A stretch of DNA of 64,000 bases from an uncultured Altererythrobacter sp. (GCA_913055875.1 CAJXJY010000010.1:62001-126000), one strand, 5' to 3'. Shown: positions 34,071-43,640, counted from the stretch's first letter. Numbers and translations are program-made. Notes: generated from the letters alone by a model not told the origin.

Positions 34071-35726
34071 TCAGTCGCCTGCCTCATCCGGTGCCGCGAG
34101 CCCGACCAGCAGCCCCCATTGCAGGCCCTGTTCGCGTCGGCGGGCAACGTAAGCCTCGTGCAGTTCGAACATGCCGGAATAGGGATCGCGGCCCGCCTCG
34201 GGCCGGGCCGCAAACCGCATATAGGCTTCGTCCTTTCCGTAAGGCCGCCATGCGTCGTTGCCTTCGCTGCGCGGCTGCCCGTCGCGGATGAAGGAGGTCC
34301 AGTAGTCGATCATCGCGCGCGATAGAGCGGCATCGTCGCTCCCGTCCGGGACCGGCCACCGCGCGGGCAGCGATTCCGCGCCGAGATTGCCGAACACGAA
34401 CGGCAGCTCGCTGGCATGAAATGCGCACAGGTCGCGCGCCTCGGCGGCGGGATAGCAATGGTCGAACACGTAGAGATAGGATGGCACGCCCGCTTCGGCC
34501 TGCCGCCTGGCGATACGTTCGGCCGCCCAGCCGTAGATCCCGTCGCGCAGCGTCGCCAGCATCGACTGCTCCATGTCCGTAGCAGGATACTGGCGCAGGA
34601 AGTCCCCGGCCAGGTCGCCGTAGCCGCGCGCGATCCGCTCGGCATAGGCCTGCTCGCTGTCGGGAGCGGGCGGCAGGAAGATGCGCTGCGAGCGCACTTC
34701 GCCGCTGTTGAAACCGATCAGCACCGGAATCCTGGCCTGCTCGCCGCGGTCGAAGACCTCGACGATCTGGCGCGGCAGCACCTTCCCGTCGACGGTCCCT
34801 TGCACCACGAAGCGTCGCCTCGTCGTGATATCGGTGAGTGTCTGCGCGTCGACGTCTCTCGCCGCAGCGATGCCCTCGACCCCGAGAGCATCCAGCATCG
34901 TCGCCCCGATCGTCTCGGCAGAGGGCTGCCCGAAGCGCGCTTCGGACAGCGCGGGGAACGAGCGGCTGTTGGGGCTCTGGACGATCGCCTTGTCGAACAG
35001 CCCGCGCGCCTCGGGCGATGTCAGCAGATAGGTAAGGCTCAGCGCACCGGCGGACTCGCCCATCGCGGTGACGTTGTCGGGATCGCCACCGAATGCGGCG
35101 ACGTTGCGCTCGACCCAGCGCAGCGCGGCGATCTGGTCGAGCAGACCGTAATTGCCCGACACGCCGCTGTCCGCTTCGGCGGACAGTTCCGGATGGGCGA
35201 GCCACCCGAGCGCGCCGAGCCGGTAGTTCAGCGAAACGAACACGATCCCGCGGCGGGCATATTCCGACCCGTCGTACATCGGCAGGCCGCTGCCGCCGAT
35301 GCGCAGCGAGCCGCCGTGGATCCAGACCACCACCGGGGCATCGTCTGCCCTCTCGGGAGCCCAAACGTTCAGCGTCAGGCAGTCTTCCGACGTCCGGGCC
35401 GGCGGGTCGTTGTAGATGCTCGCGGCGGGAACCTCGGGCTGAACGCAAGCAGGGCCGAATTCGCTCGCCGCGCGCGTCCCGGTCCACGGCAAGGCGGGAC
35501 GCGGCGGCCGCCAGCGCAATTCATCGACCGGCGGCGCCGCGTAGGGAATGCCCTTGAAAACCGCGACCGTGCCGTTGCGGGTCCCCTGCAATGTGCCGGT
35601 GTCGACCTCCGCCAACGGGGTGGCGGCAGCAGGCCCGGGCCGCTCCGCATGCGCGCAACCCGTCATGGCAAGCGCTGCGAGCAGAACCACTGCGTGGCGC
35701 AGGGGGGGGAGCAAGGCGTTGATCAC
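34071..35726 (-). CDS. type-B carboxylesterase, lipoprotein-type signal
   Basis: 551 residues from GTG 35726, placing a signal peptide with lipobox LAMTGC at the N-terminus; the frame is open 28 codons further but without signal character. Alpha/beta-hydrolase of the COesterase family: FKGIPYAAPP, EDCLTLNVWAP, WIHGGSLRIGG (oxyanion loop), GESAGALSL with nucleophile Ser near 225, and the catalytic His in FHASELPFVFG. It should hydrolyse carboxyl esters in the periplasm. It is a paralogue of the esterase at 38263-39927. A 188-nt upstream gap contains a palindrome (35848-35865) likely to be an operator. Confidence 0.9.
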   Translation of the reverse strand: MINALLPPLRHAVVLLAALAMTGCAHAERPGPAAATPLAEVDTGTLQGTRNGTVAVFKGIPYAAPPVDELRWRPPRPALPWTGTRAASEFGPACVQPEVPAASIYNDPPARTSEDCLTLNVWAPERADDAPVVVWIHGGSLRIGGSGLPMYDGSEYARRGIVFVSLNYRLGALGWLAHPELSAEADSGVSGNYGLLDQIAALRWVERNVAAFGGDPDNVTAMGESAGALSLTYLLTSPEARGLFDKAIVQSPNSRSFPALSEARFGQPSAETIGATMLDALGVEGIAAARDVDAQTLTDITTRRRFVVQGTVDGKVLPRQIVEVFDRGEQARIPVLIGFNSGEVRSQRIFLPPAPDSEQAYAERIARGYGDLAGDFLRQYPATDMEQSMLATLRDGIYGWAAERIARRQAEAGVPSYLYVFDHCYPAAEARDLCAFHASELPFVFGNLGAESLPARWPVPDGSDDAALSRAMIDYWTSFIRDGQPRSEGNDAWRPYGKDEAYMRFAARPEAGRDPYSGMFELHEAYVARRREQGLQWGLLVGLAAPDEAGD

Positions 35727-35847
35727 GATCCCGCGACCGCCCTGCCGATGGCCGGTCGCACGTCGATATCGCGTGCGCGATGCGATCCGGCAGCCATGCA
35801 TCCCTCCCATTTTTCACGACCGTTCCGATGCGGCCGGTTGAAACTAA

Positions 35848-35865
35848 CTATCACGCTAGTGAATA
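35848..35865. promoter_or_regulatory. candidate TetR operator upstream of the esterase
   Basis: CTATCACGCTAGTGAATA contains the inverted repeat TCAC-GCTA-GTGA (35851-35862). Read on the other strand it begins ATTCACTAGCGTG, which matches ATTCACTATCGTG in front of the TonB receptor (42418-42430) at 12 of 13 positions. It lies 122 nt before the esterase start, between the TetR gene and the gene it probably controls. Confidence 0.5.
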
Positions 35866-35914
35866 AAGAAAGCAAGGCAAATCGCCGCGACCGCCCGGGC
35901 GCGATTAGGGTGGC

Positions 35915-36634
35915 CTATGCGTCCTTTTGTTCGGCGGTTTCGGCGCGTTCGCGCGCCTTCTGCTCGCACACGGTCCTGAACCCGGCAGCCATGAAGGGGG
36001 CGAGCCGATCCTTGACCGCTTCGTAGTCGTCCGAATGGCACAGCCCGCCCGACAGCTTGTCGATGCGGCCGGTCCGCGCGAGCGTCAGCATCAGTGCCCC
36101 CGACACGAAATGATAGCCCCAGAAGATGTCCTCCTCGGCGCAGTCGGGCAGCGCCTGCTTGAGCAGTTCGACCAGCCGCAGCACGACCGGATCGAACCAG
36201 TGGTCGAACATCTCCGCCCCCCATTCGGGAGTCGAGGCGACCAGCGCGGCGAGCGTGCCCGCGTTGCGCCATTTCTCGCCGCCGTCGCCGTAGAGGTCGA
36301 GATTGGTGTCGAGAAACGCGCGCAACGCGCCCTCGACCGTGGGCGCGCCGTCGAGCGATTTCTCGTATGCGTCGAGCGCCTCCATCCGCACTTCGTTGGC
36401 GACGATCGCACGCCGGGCGAAGACCTCGTCGAACAGTTTCTGCTTGTCGTCGAAGTAATAATTCAACAGCGTGTGGTGAACGCCGACTTCCTTGGCCACG
36501 TCCTTCAGCGTCACCCCGTGGAGGCCGTGCCGCGAGAACAGCAATTCCGCGGCGTCGAGGATCTGTTCGGTGGTTTCGGCGCGCCGTTCCGCTTTCGATT
36601 GCGGTTTGCGGCGGGCCGGTGTGGCGGAAGGCAA
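35915..36634 (-). CDS. TetR-family transcriptional regulator
   Basis: 239 residues. The N-terminal HTH is ERRAETTEQILDAAELLFSR (about 18-37), followed by GVTLKDVAKEVGVHHTLLNYYFDDKQKLF. The C-terminal ligand-binding half is specific to this subgroup (WGYHFVSGALMLTLARTGRI). It sits inside the minus-strand run between acyl-CoA synthetase and esterase, 15 nt after the synthetase stop. Local palindromes before the esterase and the TonB receptor are plausible targets. The inducer is presumably a CoA-ester or free acid of the pathway; this is inference. Confidence 0.88.
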   Translation of the reverse strand: MPSATPARRKPQSKAERRAETTEQILDAAELLFSRHGLHGVTLKDVAKEVGVHHTLLNYYFDDKQKLFDEVFARRAIVANEVRMEALDAYEKSLDGAPTVEGALRAFLDTNLDLYGDGGEKWRNAGTLAALVASTPEWGAEMFDHWFDPVVLRLVELLKQALPDCAEEDIFWGYHFVSGALMLTLARTGRIDKLSGGLCHSDDYEAVKDRLAPFMAAGFRTVCEQKARERAETAEQKDA

Positions 36635-36649
36635 GTCAGGTCCCCTGCA

Positions 36650-38266
36650 TCATGGGATTCGTGGGGCGATCGAAGGGCGTTTGCCCGCCGACGCTGTGCT
36701 ATATTCTCGGCGCAAGCGCAACTTGTCGATCTTGCCCGTGGCGGCAAGCGGCATCGCATCGATGCGCCGGATTTCGTCGGGAATCCACCACCGCGCCACC
36801 TTGCCGTCGAGCGCGGCGCGCAGGTCGCGCTCGCCGATCGGGTCGGAATCGCGCATCTCCACCACCAGCAGCGGACGTTCGCCCCATTTCTCGTCGGGCC
36901 GCGCGATAACGGCGGCGTGACTGACCTGCGGCAGCGCCCCGATCAGCGCCTCGATCACCGCCGGATTGATCCATTCGCCGCCGGACTTGATCAGGTCTTT
37001 CGAACGGCCGGTAATCGAAAGGTTGCCGTCCTCGTCGATAACCGCGAGGTCGCCGGTCGGAAACCAGCCGTTATCGCACGCGCTTTCGCGGTCTCCGAAA
37101 TAGCGTTCGACTACCGAATGGCCGCGCACGAGGAGGTGCCCTTCACTCCCGCGCTGGCGGTCGAGAGCGTTGCCTTCCGGATCCGCCAGCAGCAGGTCGA
37201 TGCCGATCGCCGGACGCCCGGAATGCCCCGCTTCGCCTGCCGATGCCGAGGGTGCAGACGCGGTTCCGAGCGGGGAAAGTTCGGTCATGCCCCAGCTCGT
37301 CTGCACCCGCACGCCGCTGTCCTCGATACGCCGGGCGAGCGCGGGGGGCATCGGCGCGCCGCCGACCATGATCCGCTCCAGCGACGGTAGGCGCATGCCA
37401 GTTTCGTCGAGATAATCGTAAAGCGTGAGCCACACGGTCGGCACCGCCACGCCGAGCGTCACCCGCTCGCTCTCGATCAGCCTGGCGAGCGCTTCGCCGG
37501 TCGTCTCTCGTCCCGGCAGGACCAGCTTCGCCCCTGCCGCCGGGGCGGAGAAAGGCAGGCCCCAGGCATTGGCATGGAACATCGGTACGGCGACCAGAAT
37601 CGAATCGGTCGCGACGATGCCCGAGACGTCGGCCTGCAATTGCCGCAACGTGTGCAGGTAGCTGCCACGATGGGTGTAGGTCACGCCCTTGGGGGCGCCG
37701 GTCGTGCCCGACGTGAAACACAGGCCGCAGGGCGCGTTTTCGTCGAACGCGCCCCATTCGGTGCCGGGCGTGTCGTCGGCAATCAGCGTTTCGAGCACGG
37801 CGGCATCGAGCGTGTCGGCCGGCACGACATCGTCGCAGTCGATCAGAAGGACTTCGTCGACATTCGCTCCGCATTCGAGCGTCCCCGCCGCAAGTTCGGC
37901 AAGTTCGGCGGTGACGACCAGCACTTTCGCTTCGGACTGTCGCAGCATGTCGGCGAGTTCGGTCGCGGTCAGCCGCGGATTGAGTGTGTGGCAGACCGCC
38001 CCCATGCCGATGATCGCATACCAGCATTCGAGATGCGCCTGCGAGTTCCACGCCAGCGTCGCGACCCGGTCGCCCTGCCCGATCCCGAATCCGGCGAGCA
38101 GGGTCGATATGCGCCGCGCGCGGTCCCTCAGCGCGGCGTAGCCGATGCGGTCCGGCTCCCGGCCCTCGCGCGCGGTCACGACTTCCGCTTGCGGATGCCA
38201 TTTGGCGGCGTGGTCGAGGAATTTGTCGAGGGTCAGCCCGTAGGGCTGCAGCGCACCGTCGATCAT
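36650..38266 (-). CDS. AMP-forming acyl-CoA synthetase
   Basis: 538 residues from ATG 38266, which overlaps the upstream esterase stop (ATGA). ANL-superfamily ligase: FTSGTTGAPKGVTYTH (P-loop near 182), TSWGMTELSPLG, WFPTGDLAVIDEDG, TGRSKDLIKSGGEWIN near 418, and the C-terminal catalytic Lys in AATGKIDKLRLR. It activates a medium/long-chain or aromatic carboxylic acid to its CoA ester. Coupling to an esterase suggests that the acid released by the esterase is the substrate. The longer open frame to 39238 is a shadow of the esterase. Confidence 0.92.
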   Translation of the reverse strand: MIDGALQPYGLTLDKFLDHAAKWHPQAEVVTAREGREPDRIGYAALRDRARRISTLLAGFGIGQGDRVATLAWNSQAHLECWYAIIGMGAVCHTLNPRLTATELADMLRQSEAKVLVVTAELAELAAGTLECGANVDEVLLIDCDDVVPADTLDAAVLETLIADDTPGTEWGAFDENAPCGLCFTSGTTGAPKGVTYTHRGSYLHTLRQLQADVSGIVATDSILVAVPMFHANAWGLPFSAPAAGAKLVLPGRETTGEALARLIESERVTLGVAVPTVWLTLYDYLDETGMRLPSLERIMVGGAPMPPALARRIEDSGVRVQTSWGMTELSPLGTASAPSASAGEAGHSGRPAIGIDLLLADPEGNALDRQRGSEGHLLVRGHSVVERYFGDRESACDNGWFPTGDLAVIDEDGNLSITGRSKDLIKSGGEWINPAVIEALIGALPQVSHAAVIARPDEKWGERPLLVVEMRDSDPIGERDLRAALDGKVARWWIPDEIRRIDAMPLAATGKIDKLRLRREYSTASAGKRPSIAPRIP

Positions 38267-39927
38267 CGGCACCCCGGCGCCTGCGGCGGCAGCGGCGGCG
38301 AGGCGATGCCGACATTCCAGTGCCAGGACACGTCGCCGGCGGCGCGGCGGCGGCACACCACTTCCTCGTAGTGCCGGTAGCGCCCGCCCATCAGGCCGGC
38401 GGCGACCACCGGCCCCTCCTCGAACGCGACGAATGCGCCTTGCTCGCCATACTCCGGCCAGTCGGGCTGGCGCTCGGCCTGCGGCGCACCGCTGCGCGCG
38501 AAGGTGGTCCAGTAATCGACCATCGCGGCGGACAGGCGGCGCTCGGCTTCGGAGCGCGGGATGCGCGGCCAGTATTTCGTGGTCTCGTACATGGTCCCGA
38601 AGACATAGGGGATTTCGGACGCATGGAAGGCGTGGAGCCCGGCCTTGTCGGCGGCCGGATAGCCGTGATCGAACAGATAGAGATAAGCATCCTGCCCGAG
38701 CGCGGTCTGCTTCTTCGCGAGCCGTTCGGCGGTCCAGCCGTAGAGCGCATCGCGAGTGGTCGCGAGCATGCTCTCGTCGATGCTGTCGGAGGGGTAGATC
38801 GTCAGGAATTCGTCGGCGAGGTCGCCATAGGCGGCGCGGATTGCCGTTTCGTAATCCTCGGCATTGCCGGGAGCCTCGGGCAGCAGGCGGCGCAGCGAGC
38901 GGATTTCGCCGCTGTTGAACCCGGCGAGGATCGGCACCGGCGCCTGCTCGCCGCGGTCGAAGGTCTCGGCGATCTGGTGCGGGATCAGCTTGCCGTCGAC
39001 CGTGCTCCAGGTGAGGAAGCCCGCCGCGGTGGCCTTGTCGACCAATCGGGCCGGCTGCATCTCGCGCAGCTCGCCGATCCCCCCGGCTTCGAGCTGGCCC
39101 TGCAGCCAGGTGCCGATCGCCTCGGCGGAGAAATGGCCGTGCGCCGCTTCCTTCAGTTCGGGCGAGGAGATCATGTAGGCGCTCTGCATGATCGCCTTGT
39201 CGAACAGGCCGCGCGCGGGCGGCGCGGTCATCAGCCACATCACGCTGAGCGCCCCGGCGGATTCGCCGGCGATGGTGACGTTGTCCGGATCGCCGCCGAA
39301 CGCGGCTATGTTGCGCTCGATCCAGCGCAGCGCCTCGATCTGGTCCATCAACCCGTAATTGCCCGAGATGCCATCGTCCGATTCGGCGCTCAACTCGGGA
39401 TGCGCGAGGAAGCCGAGCACGCCGAGCCGGTAGTTGATCGACACCACCACGACGCCCTCTTCGGCGAGCGTCGTCCCGTCATACATGCCGAAATGGCTCG
39501 CACCCGAAACCAGCGCGCCGCCGTGGATCCACACGAATACCGGAGCGTTCTCGGCATCCTTGGGTGCCCAGACGTTGAGCGAGAGGCAGTCCTCGCTCAT
39601 TTCGCCGATATCTTCGTAGTATATGCTGTTCGCCGCCCCGCGCGCACGAGGCTGGTAGCAGGCCGGGCCGAATTCGGTCGCATCGCGAACCCCATCCCAG
39701 TCGGGCGCGGGCACCGGCGGTTTCCAGCGCAGCTTGCCCTCCGGCGCAACCGCATAGGGTATGCCCTTGTAGCTGACGATTCCGCCCTCGCGTTCGCCCT
39801 GGAGCGCGCCTGCCGGAGAGGCGACCTGGGGAGCATCGCGACCGCCGCCATTGGCCATGGCGGGTACGCAAAGGCAGGCGGCGATCAGCGCGACCCAGGC
39901 TGCCAGACGGGATATCACTACGCGCAC
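38263..39927 (-). CDS. type-B carboxylesterase, secreted
   Basis: 554 residues with a Sec signal peptide (AAWVALIAACLCVPAMANG). COesterase family blocks: YKGIPYAVAP, EDCLSLNVWAP, VWIHGGALVSGA, GESAGALSVM with nucleophile Ser near 221, and FHASEIPYVFG with the catalytic His. It closely parallels the esterase at 34071-35726 across its whole length, but has a signal-peptidase I rather than a lipobox-type leader. It starts at GTG 39927, 86 nt after the TonB receptor stop, and is coupled to the acyl-CoA synthetase downstream. Confidence 0.9.
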   Translation of the reverse strand: MRVVISRLAAWVALIAACLCVPAMANGGGRDAPQVASPAGALQGEREGGIVSYKGIPYAVAPEGKLRWKPPVPAPDWDGVRDATEFGPACYQPRARGAANSIYYEDIGEMSEDCLSLNVWAPKDAENAPVFVWIHGGALVSGASHFGMYDGTTLAEEGVVVVSINYRLGVLGFLAHPELSAESDDGISGNYGLMDQIEALRWIERNIAAFGGDPDNVTIAGESAGALSVMWLMTAPPARGLFDKAIMQSAYMISSPELKEAAHGHFSAEAIGTWLQGQLEAGGIGELREMQPARLVDKATAAGFLTWSTVDGKLIPHQIAETFDRGEQAPVPILAGFNSGEIRSLRRLLPEAPGNAEDYETAIRAAYGDLADEFLTIYPSDSIDESMLATTRDALYGWTAERLAKKQTALGQDAYLYLFDHGYPAADKAGLHAFHASEIPYVFGTMYETTKYWPRIPRSEAERRLSAAMVDYWTTFARSGAPQAERQPDWPEYGEQGAFVAFEEGPVVAAGLMGGRYRHYEEVVCRRRAAGDVSWHWNVGIASPPLPPQAPGCR

Positions 39928-40013
39928 AATTTACCTCACGACAGTCGAAGCGGCTTCCCGTTGCCAGCGCCCGCTCCGTGCATCACGACCGATGCACGGG
40001 GGCGACCCGGCGG

Positions 40014-42356
40014 TCAGAATACATAGCTGGTCCGCACGCCGAACGTCCGCGGGCGCAGCCGCCCGTAGCGGCCGTCGAGGAACGCTTCGGGATGGACGTA
40101 GGTAATGGCCTGGCTGTCGAACAGATTCTCGACATAGGCCGTCACCGACAGGTCGGGACCGAACTTGACCCCGGCATAGGCGTTTACGAACACGTATTCG
40201 TCGGTGACATCGTATTGCGGCGAGGGGACCCCCGGCTGCCCGGGCACGTTCGGCAGCAGCCCCGGATAGGAGCCGACATAGGCGACATTGCCGGTGACGT
40301 AGCCGTCCGCATCGCCGCCGACCGGGAAGGTGTAGGTGGAGGTGAACGACCCCGAGAATTTAGGGGTCGCGAGCCGCACGCCATCGACCGCCCCCGAGAT
40401 TGCCGCCTCGGCGGCGGTCAGTTCGTCGATCTTGGCATCGATATAGGCCCCGTTGGCGGCCAGCCGCAGTCCGTCGACCGGGCGCGCGACGAGCTCGAAC
40501 TCGATGCCCTTGCTGACCGCGCCACCGATATTGGTGGCGAACTGCACCGCGTCCGAAACGCGGTTCGCCTGCACCTGGATATTGTTCCAGTCGATATAGA
40601 AGGCGGCGAGATTGGCGGTGAACCTGCCGTCGGCGAAGGTACCCTTGAGGCCGATTTCGTAATTGGTCAGCTCGTCGGAAGTTGCGCCGGCCGGAATGAT
40701 GATGTCGGTCGGATCAGCCAGGCTTGCCTGGCCGGCACGACCGTTGACCACCGGCGGCCGGAAGCCCGTCGCGATAGAGACGTAGGTCGTCACATTGTCG
40801 CTCGGCTTGAACGAGATGCTGGCCTTGTAGCTCAGCTGGTCCTCGCTGGCCGGCAGGCCGGCCCCGATCGCGATCGGCGTGGTGGTGATCGTGACGTTGG
40901 GGAAGAACCCGATCTGCAGGTAGTTGCTGCTGAAGCCGTTGGCCTTGTTGAACGACTGCACCCTGGTCGACCCGTAGCGCAGACCCCCGGTAACCCAGAA
41001 CTGCTCGCTGAAGCGATAAGTCAGTTCGCCGAACACCGCCTTTTCGGTGATGTCTGTATAGATGAACTGCTGGGCGAAAACATCGCTCTGCAGCCCGCCG
41101 ATATTCATCGCCGCGAGAAACTCGTCGCTCGTGCGATAGATCAGGTCGGTCTCGCGCCGCTTGTCGAAATAGAAACCGCCGACGACCCAGTCGACCGGGC
41201 CGTCATGCGCGGAAGTCAGCCGCACTTCCTGCACGAGGATATCGTCGCGCGCGAATGCATCGAGCGCGAACGGAATCTGGAAGGCGGGCGGCAGCAGGCT
41301 GAACGTACCGGCAAGGTCGACGATGAACAGCTGGTCGAAATCGCCGTAGGTCGTCGAACTGACCAGTTCGGCGAAACCGAAATCGGCATTGACCGTCGCA
41401 TTGAGGGTGGTGAGTTCGCCCTGGAAAAGGTCGGGCCGGATCGTACGCCGCACAAACGTGCCGAGCGCCGGATTGGTGAGCGAGGAATCCTCCGGCTTGC
41501 TGTTCTCGTGCGTGACCTGGAGCTTGACCGAGAAGCGATCGGTTGGCTCAACCAGCACGGCGGCGCGCACGCCATAGGCTTCCAGCGCGTTGGAGTCCTC
41601 GATGCCGGTGCCGATATTGTCGACCCAGCCGTCTTCGTTGCGGTAATAGCCGACCGCACGAAACGCCATCACGTCGTCGACCAGCGGGACATTGACCATC
41701 CCGTTGTAGCGCTGGCGCAAGCCGCCGTGCTCGGTATAGCCGAGATCGACCAGCGCCGAGGCTTCGAACTCGCGCGGATTGGGGCTGTTGGTGATGATAC
41801 GCATCGCCCCGGCAAGCGAACCCGAACCGAACAGCGTGCCCTGCGGCCCGCGCAGGAATTCAACGCGCTCGACATCGTAGAGGTTGGGATCGAGAATGGT
41901 CGAGTTGCCGTTCGCGGAAATCGGCAATTCGTCGATATAGATCGCGACCGGCGCCTGCAGACCCGCGCTGTAGCCGTTGGTGGAAATGCCGCGCGCGGTG
42001 AAGTTGTTGAAGTTCTGCGTCGGCTTGTTGATGACGACGCCGGGCGTCTCGCGCGCCAGCCGCTCGTAACCGACGATCCCCTGCTCGGTCAGTTCTTCCT
42101 GCTGGAAGGCCGTGACGCTGAGCGGGACGTCCTGCAGATTTTCCTCGCGGCGCGTCGCCGTAACGAGGATAAACCCTTCGCGCGGCTCTTCCGCCGCCGG
42201 GGAAATTTCCTCGATCGTGTCGGTCTCGGCTTCGGCGTCCTGTTCCTGCGCTTCGTCCGGAGCCGTCTGCGCCAGTGCCGGCGTTGCGAAAGCAGCGAAA
42301 GCGACCGCCGACCCGGACGCCAGGTACCTACCAACCATTGCGTTCTCTCCCATCAT
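40014..42356 (-). CDS. TonB-dependent outer-membrane receptor
   Basis: 780 residues (start at 42356 or at the second ATG, 42338). A signal peptide ends near ATPALAQ, followed by an acidic linker and a plug domain (about 65-190: ILVTATRREENLQDVPLSV, VERVEFLRGPQGTLFGSGSL). The remainder is a 22-strand barrel ending FGVRTSYVF with a terminal Phe. This is the sphingomonad type used for uptake of large organic molecules as well as iron chelates. Its position heading a cluster of esterases and a CoA ligase argues for an ester-bearing carbon substrate rather than iron. Confidence 0.93.
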   Translation of the reverse strand: MMGENAMVGRYLASGSAVAFAAFATPALAQTAPDEAQEQDAEAETDTIEEISPAAEEPREGFILVTATRREENLQDVPLSVTAFQQEELTEQGIVGYERLARETPGVVINKPTQNFNNFTARGISTNGYSAGLQAPVAIYIDELPISANGNSTILDPNLYDVERVEFLRGPQGTLFGSGSLAGAMRIITNSPNPREFEASALVDLGYTEHGGLRQRYNGMVNVPLVDDVMAFRAVGYYRNEDGWVDNIGTGIEDSNALEAYGVRAAVLVEPTDRFSVKLQVTHENSKPEDSSLTNPALGTFVRRTIRPDLFQGELTTLNATVNADFGFAELVSSTTYGDFDQLFIVDLAGTFSLLPPAFQIPFALDAFARDDILVQEVRLTSAHDGPVDWVVGGFYFDKRRETDLIYRTSDEFLAAMNIGGLQSDVFAQQFIYTDITEKAVFGELTYRFSEQFWVTGGLRYGSTRVQSFNKANGFSSNYLQIGFFPNVTITTTPIAIGAGLPASEDQLSYKASISFKPSDNVTTYVSIATGFRPPVVNGRAGQASLADPTDIIIPAGATSDELTNYEIGLKGTFADGRFTANLAAFYIDWNNIQVQANRVSDAVQFATNIGGAVSKGIEFELVARPVDGLRLAANGAYIDAKIDELTAAEAAISGAVDGVRLATPKFSGSFTSTYTFPVGGDADGYVTGNVAYVGSYPGLLPNVPGQPGVPSPQYDVTDEYVFVNAYAGVKFGPDLSVTAYVENLFDSQAITYVHPEAFLDGRYGRLRPRTFGVRTSYVF

Positions 42357-42400
42357 GCGCGGCGATTCTGCACGCCGTCATTGCCGGCTACCTATACCAA

Positions 42401-42439
42401 TTCACACAGGTGTCAACATTCACTATCGTGTGCGTGAAT
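42401..42439. promoter_or_regulatory. palindromic control region between TonB receptor and SDR gene
   Basis: Two inverted repeats lie side by side: TTCACACAGGTGTCAA (42401-42416) and ATTCAC-N10-GTGAAT (42418-42439). The second includes ATTCACTATCGTG, shared with the site at 35848-35865. The region separates the divergent receptor and SDR genes and is a likely TetR operator. Confidence 0.5.
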
Positions 42440-42503
42440 AACTTTTCGGGGTGGCCGGACACGCTTGGCGAGGCTACCCATCAGCGAGATCGGGAGATGG
42501 ATT

Positions 42504-43271
42504 TTGCAGAATTCTCACCAGCGGCTTCAGGGGCGAACGGTCCTCGTTTCGGGCGCCTCGGGCGGGTTCGGCGAACGCTTCTCACGGATTTGCGCGGCGC
42601 AGGGTGCGAATGTGGTTCTGGGCGCGCGCCGCATGGACCGGCTCGAAAGCCTCGCCGGGGAGCTGCGCGAGGCCGGCGCCGGCGCCTGCGCAGTTCCGCT
42701 CGACGTGCAGGACGAGAACTCGGTCATCGCCGCCTACGATCGCGCCGAGCGGGAATTCGGCGCGGTCGACAGCGTCATCGCCAATGCCGGGATCGAGGGT
42801 GCGGGTTCCTCCACCAGACTGAGCGTGGAGGATTTCGACGGGGTCTATGCGGTCAATGTGCGGGGCGTGTTCCTGGTTGCGCGCGAGGCGGCGCGGCGCA
42901 TGCGCAAGGCTGATATTTCGAGGCGCGGCCGGATCCTGCTGATCTCGTCGATCACGGCGCGGATCGCGATCCCGGGCCTTATGCCCTACAGCGTATCGAA
43001 GGCTGCCGTGTCGCACATGACGCGGCTGCTCGCGCGCGAATGGGCCGCGCACGGCCCCAATGTGAACGCGCTGTCGCCCGGCTATATCGAAACCGATCTC
43101 AACACGGACTGGTTCGCATCCGAGGGAGGCAAGCGCCAGCTCGCCGAATTCCCGCGCGAGCGGCTGGCCGATATCCACGCTCTCGACGAGCCCGTAATCT
43201 TCCTGTTGTCCGACGCGGCGGAGTTCACCACCGGCGCCGACTTCGTCATCGACGACGGACAGAGCCTGTGA
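42504..43271 (+). CDS. short-chain dehydrogenase/reductase
   Basis: Classical SDR: cofactor motif SGASGGFG, LDVQDENSV, NAGIEGAG, an active-site Ser in LISSITA, YSVSK (Tyr and Lys), and LSPGYIETDL. I prefer TTG 42504 (255 residues) because GGGAG lies at 42492-42496; TTG 42465 gives 268 residues. It diverges from the TonB receptor across the palindromic region and is probably in the same regulon. It could oxidise an alcohol released by the esterases, which is inference. Confidence 0.87.
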   Translation: MQNSHQRLQGRTVLVSGASGGFGERFSRICAAQGANVVLGARRMDRLESLAGELREAGAGACAVPLDVQDENSVIAAYDRAEREFGAVDSVIANAGIEGAGSSTRLSVEDFDGVYAVNVRGVFLVAREAARRMRKADISRRGRILLISSITARIAIPGLMPYSVSKAAVSHMTRLLAREWAAHGPNVNALSPGYIETDLNTDWFASEGGKRQLAEFPRERLADIHALDEPVIFLLSDAAEFTTGADFVIDDGQSL

Positions 43272-43331
43272 CGCGAAAAGGGCGCGGACGGCCTCGCGCC
43301 CGCGCCCTTTGCGGCGCAAAATACTGCGCGA

Positions 43332-43586
43332 TCAGGTCGCGCTCGGTTTGACCTTGGGTTTCGCCTTGGGCTGCGTGGCGGCCTCGGCCTTCGCCGCTGC
43401 GCCCTTGTCTGCAAGCTTCTTGAATGCATAGCCGCCCGCGCCCAGTACCAGCATTGCCGGAATGCTCATCCGCCGCACGAGAGTGGTCGCTGCGACCCCG
43501 AGCGCGGCGCCGGTCGCGCCGCCGACGCTGCCGGTCTGACGCGCGACCCTGTCACCCACGAATGCTCCGATAATCTTGCCGATCAT
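43332..43586 (-). CDS. small glycine-rich membrane-associated protein
   Basis: 84 residues from ATG 43586, which has AAGGAG seven nt upstream; a TTG two codons earlier is possible. The N-terminus (IGKIIGAFVGDRVARQTGSV then GGATGAALGVAATTLVRR) is Gly/Ala-rich and hydrophobic, with a second segment IPAMLVLGAGGYAF, and the tail is Lys/Pro/Ala-rich (QPKAKPKVKPS). Similar small proteins are common in sphingomonads without known function. Confidence 0.65.
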   Translation of the reverse strand: MIGKIIGAFVGDRVARQTGSVGGATGAALGVAATTLVRRMSIPAMLVLGAGGYAFKKLADKGAAAKAEAATQPKAKPKVKPSAT

Positions 43587-43640
43587 TGTCAATCTCCTTG
43601 TTGAAAGATCAACGGCTTGGGGTGTTTCCGGTTCCGCAGT

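Noticed and set aside
30999-34325. A 1108-codon open frame on the plus strand
   Set aside because: It is antisense to the VCBS and MFS genes; its translation is Arg/His/Glu-rich low-complexity with no domains, as expected for complementary frames of GC-rich genes.
34071-42356. Identity with the fumonisin-degradation cluster
   Set aside because: A TonB receptor and a type-B esterase are shared features, but no aminotransferase or other characteristic enzymes of that pathway are present, and a CoA ligase is not part of it.
39978-42437. An 819-codon plus-strand frame opposite the TonB receptor
   Set aside because: The minus-strand receptor has all family motifs; the antisense frame has none and reflects codon bias.
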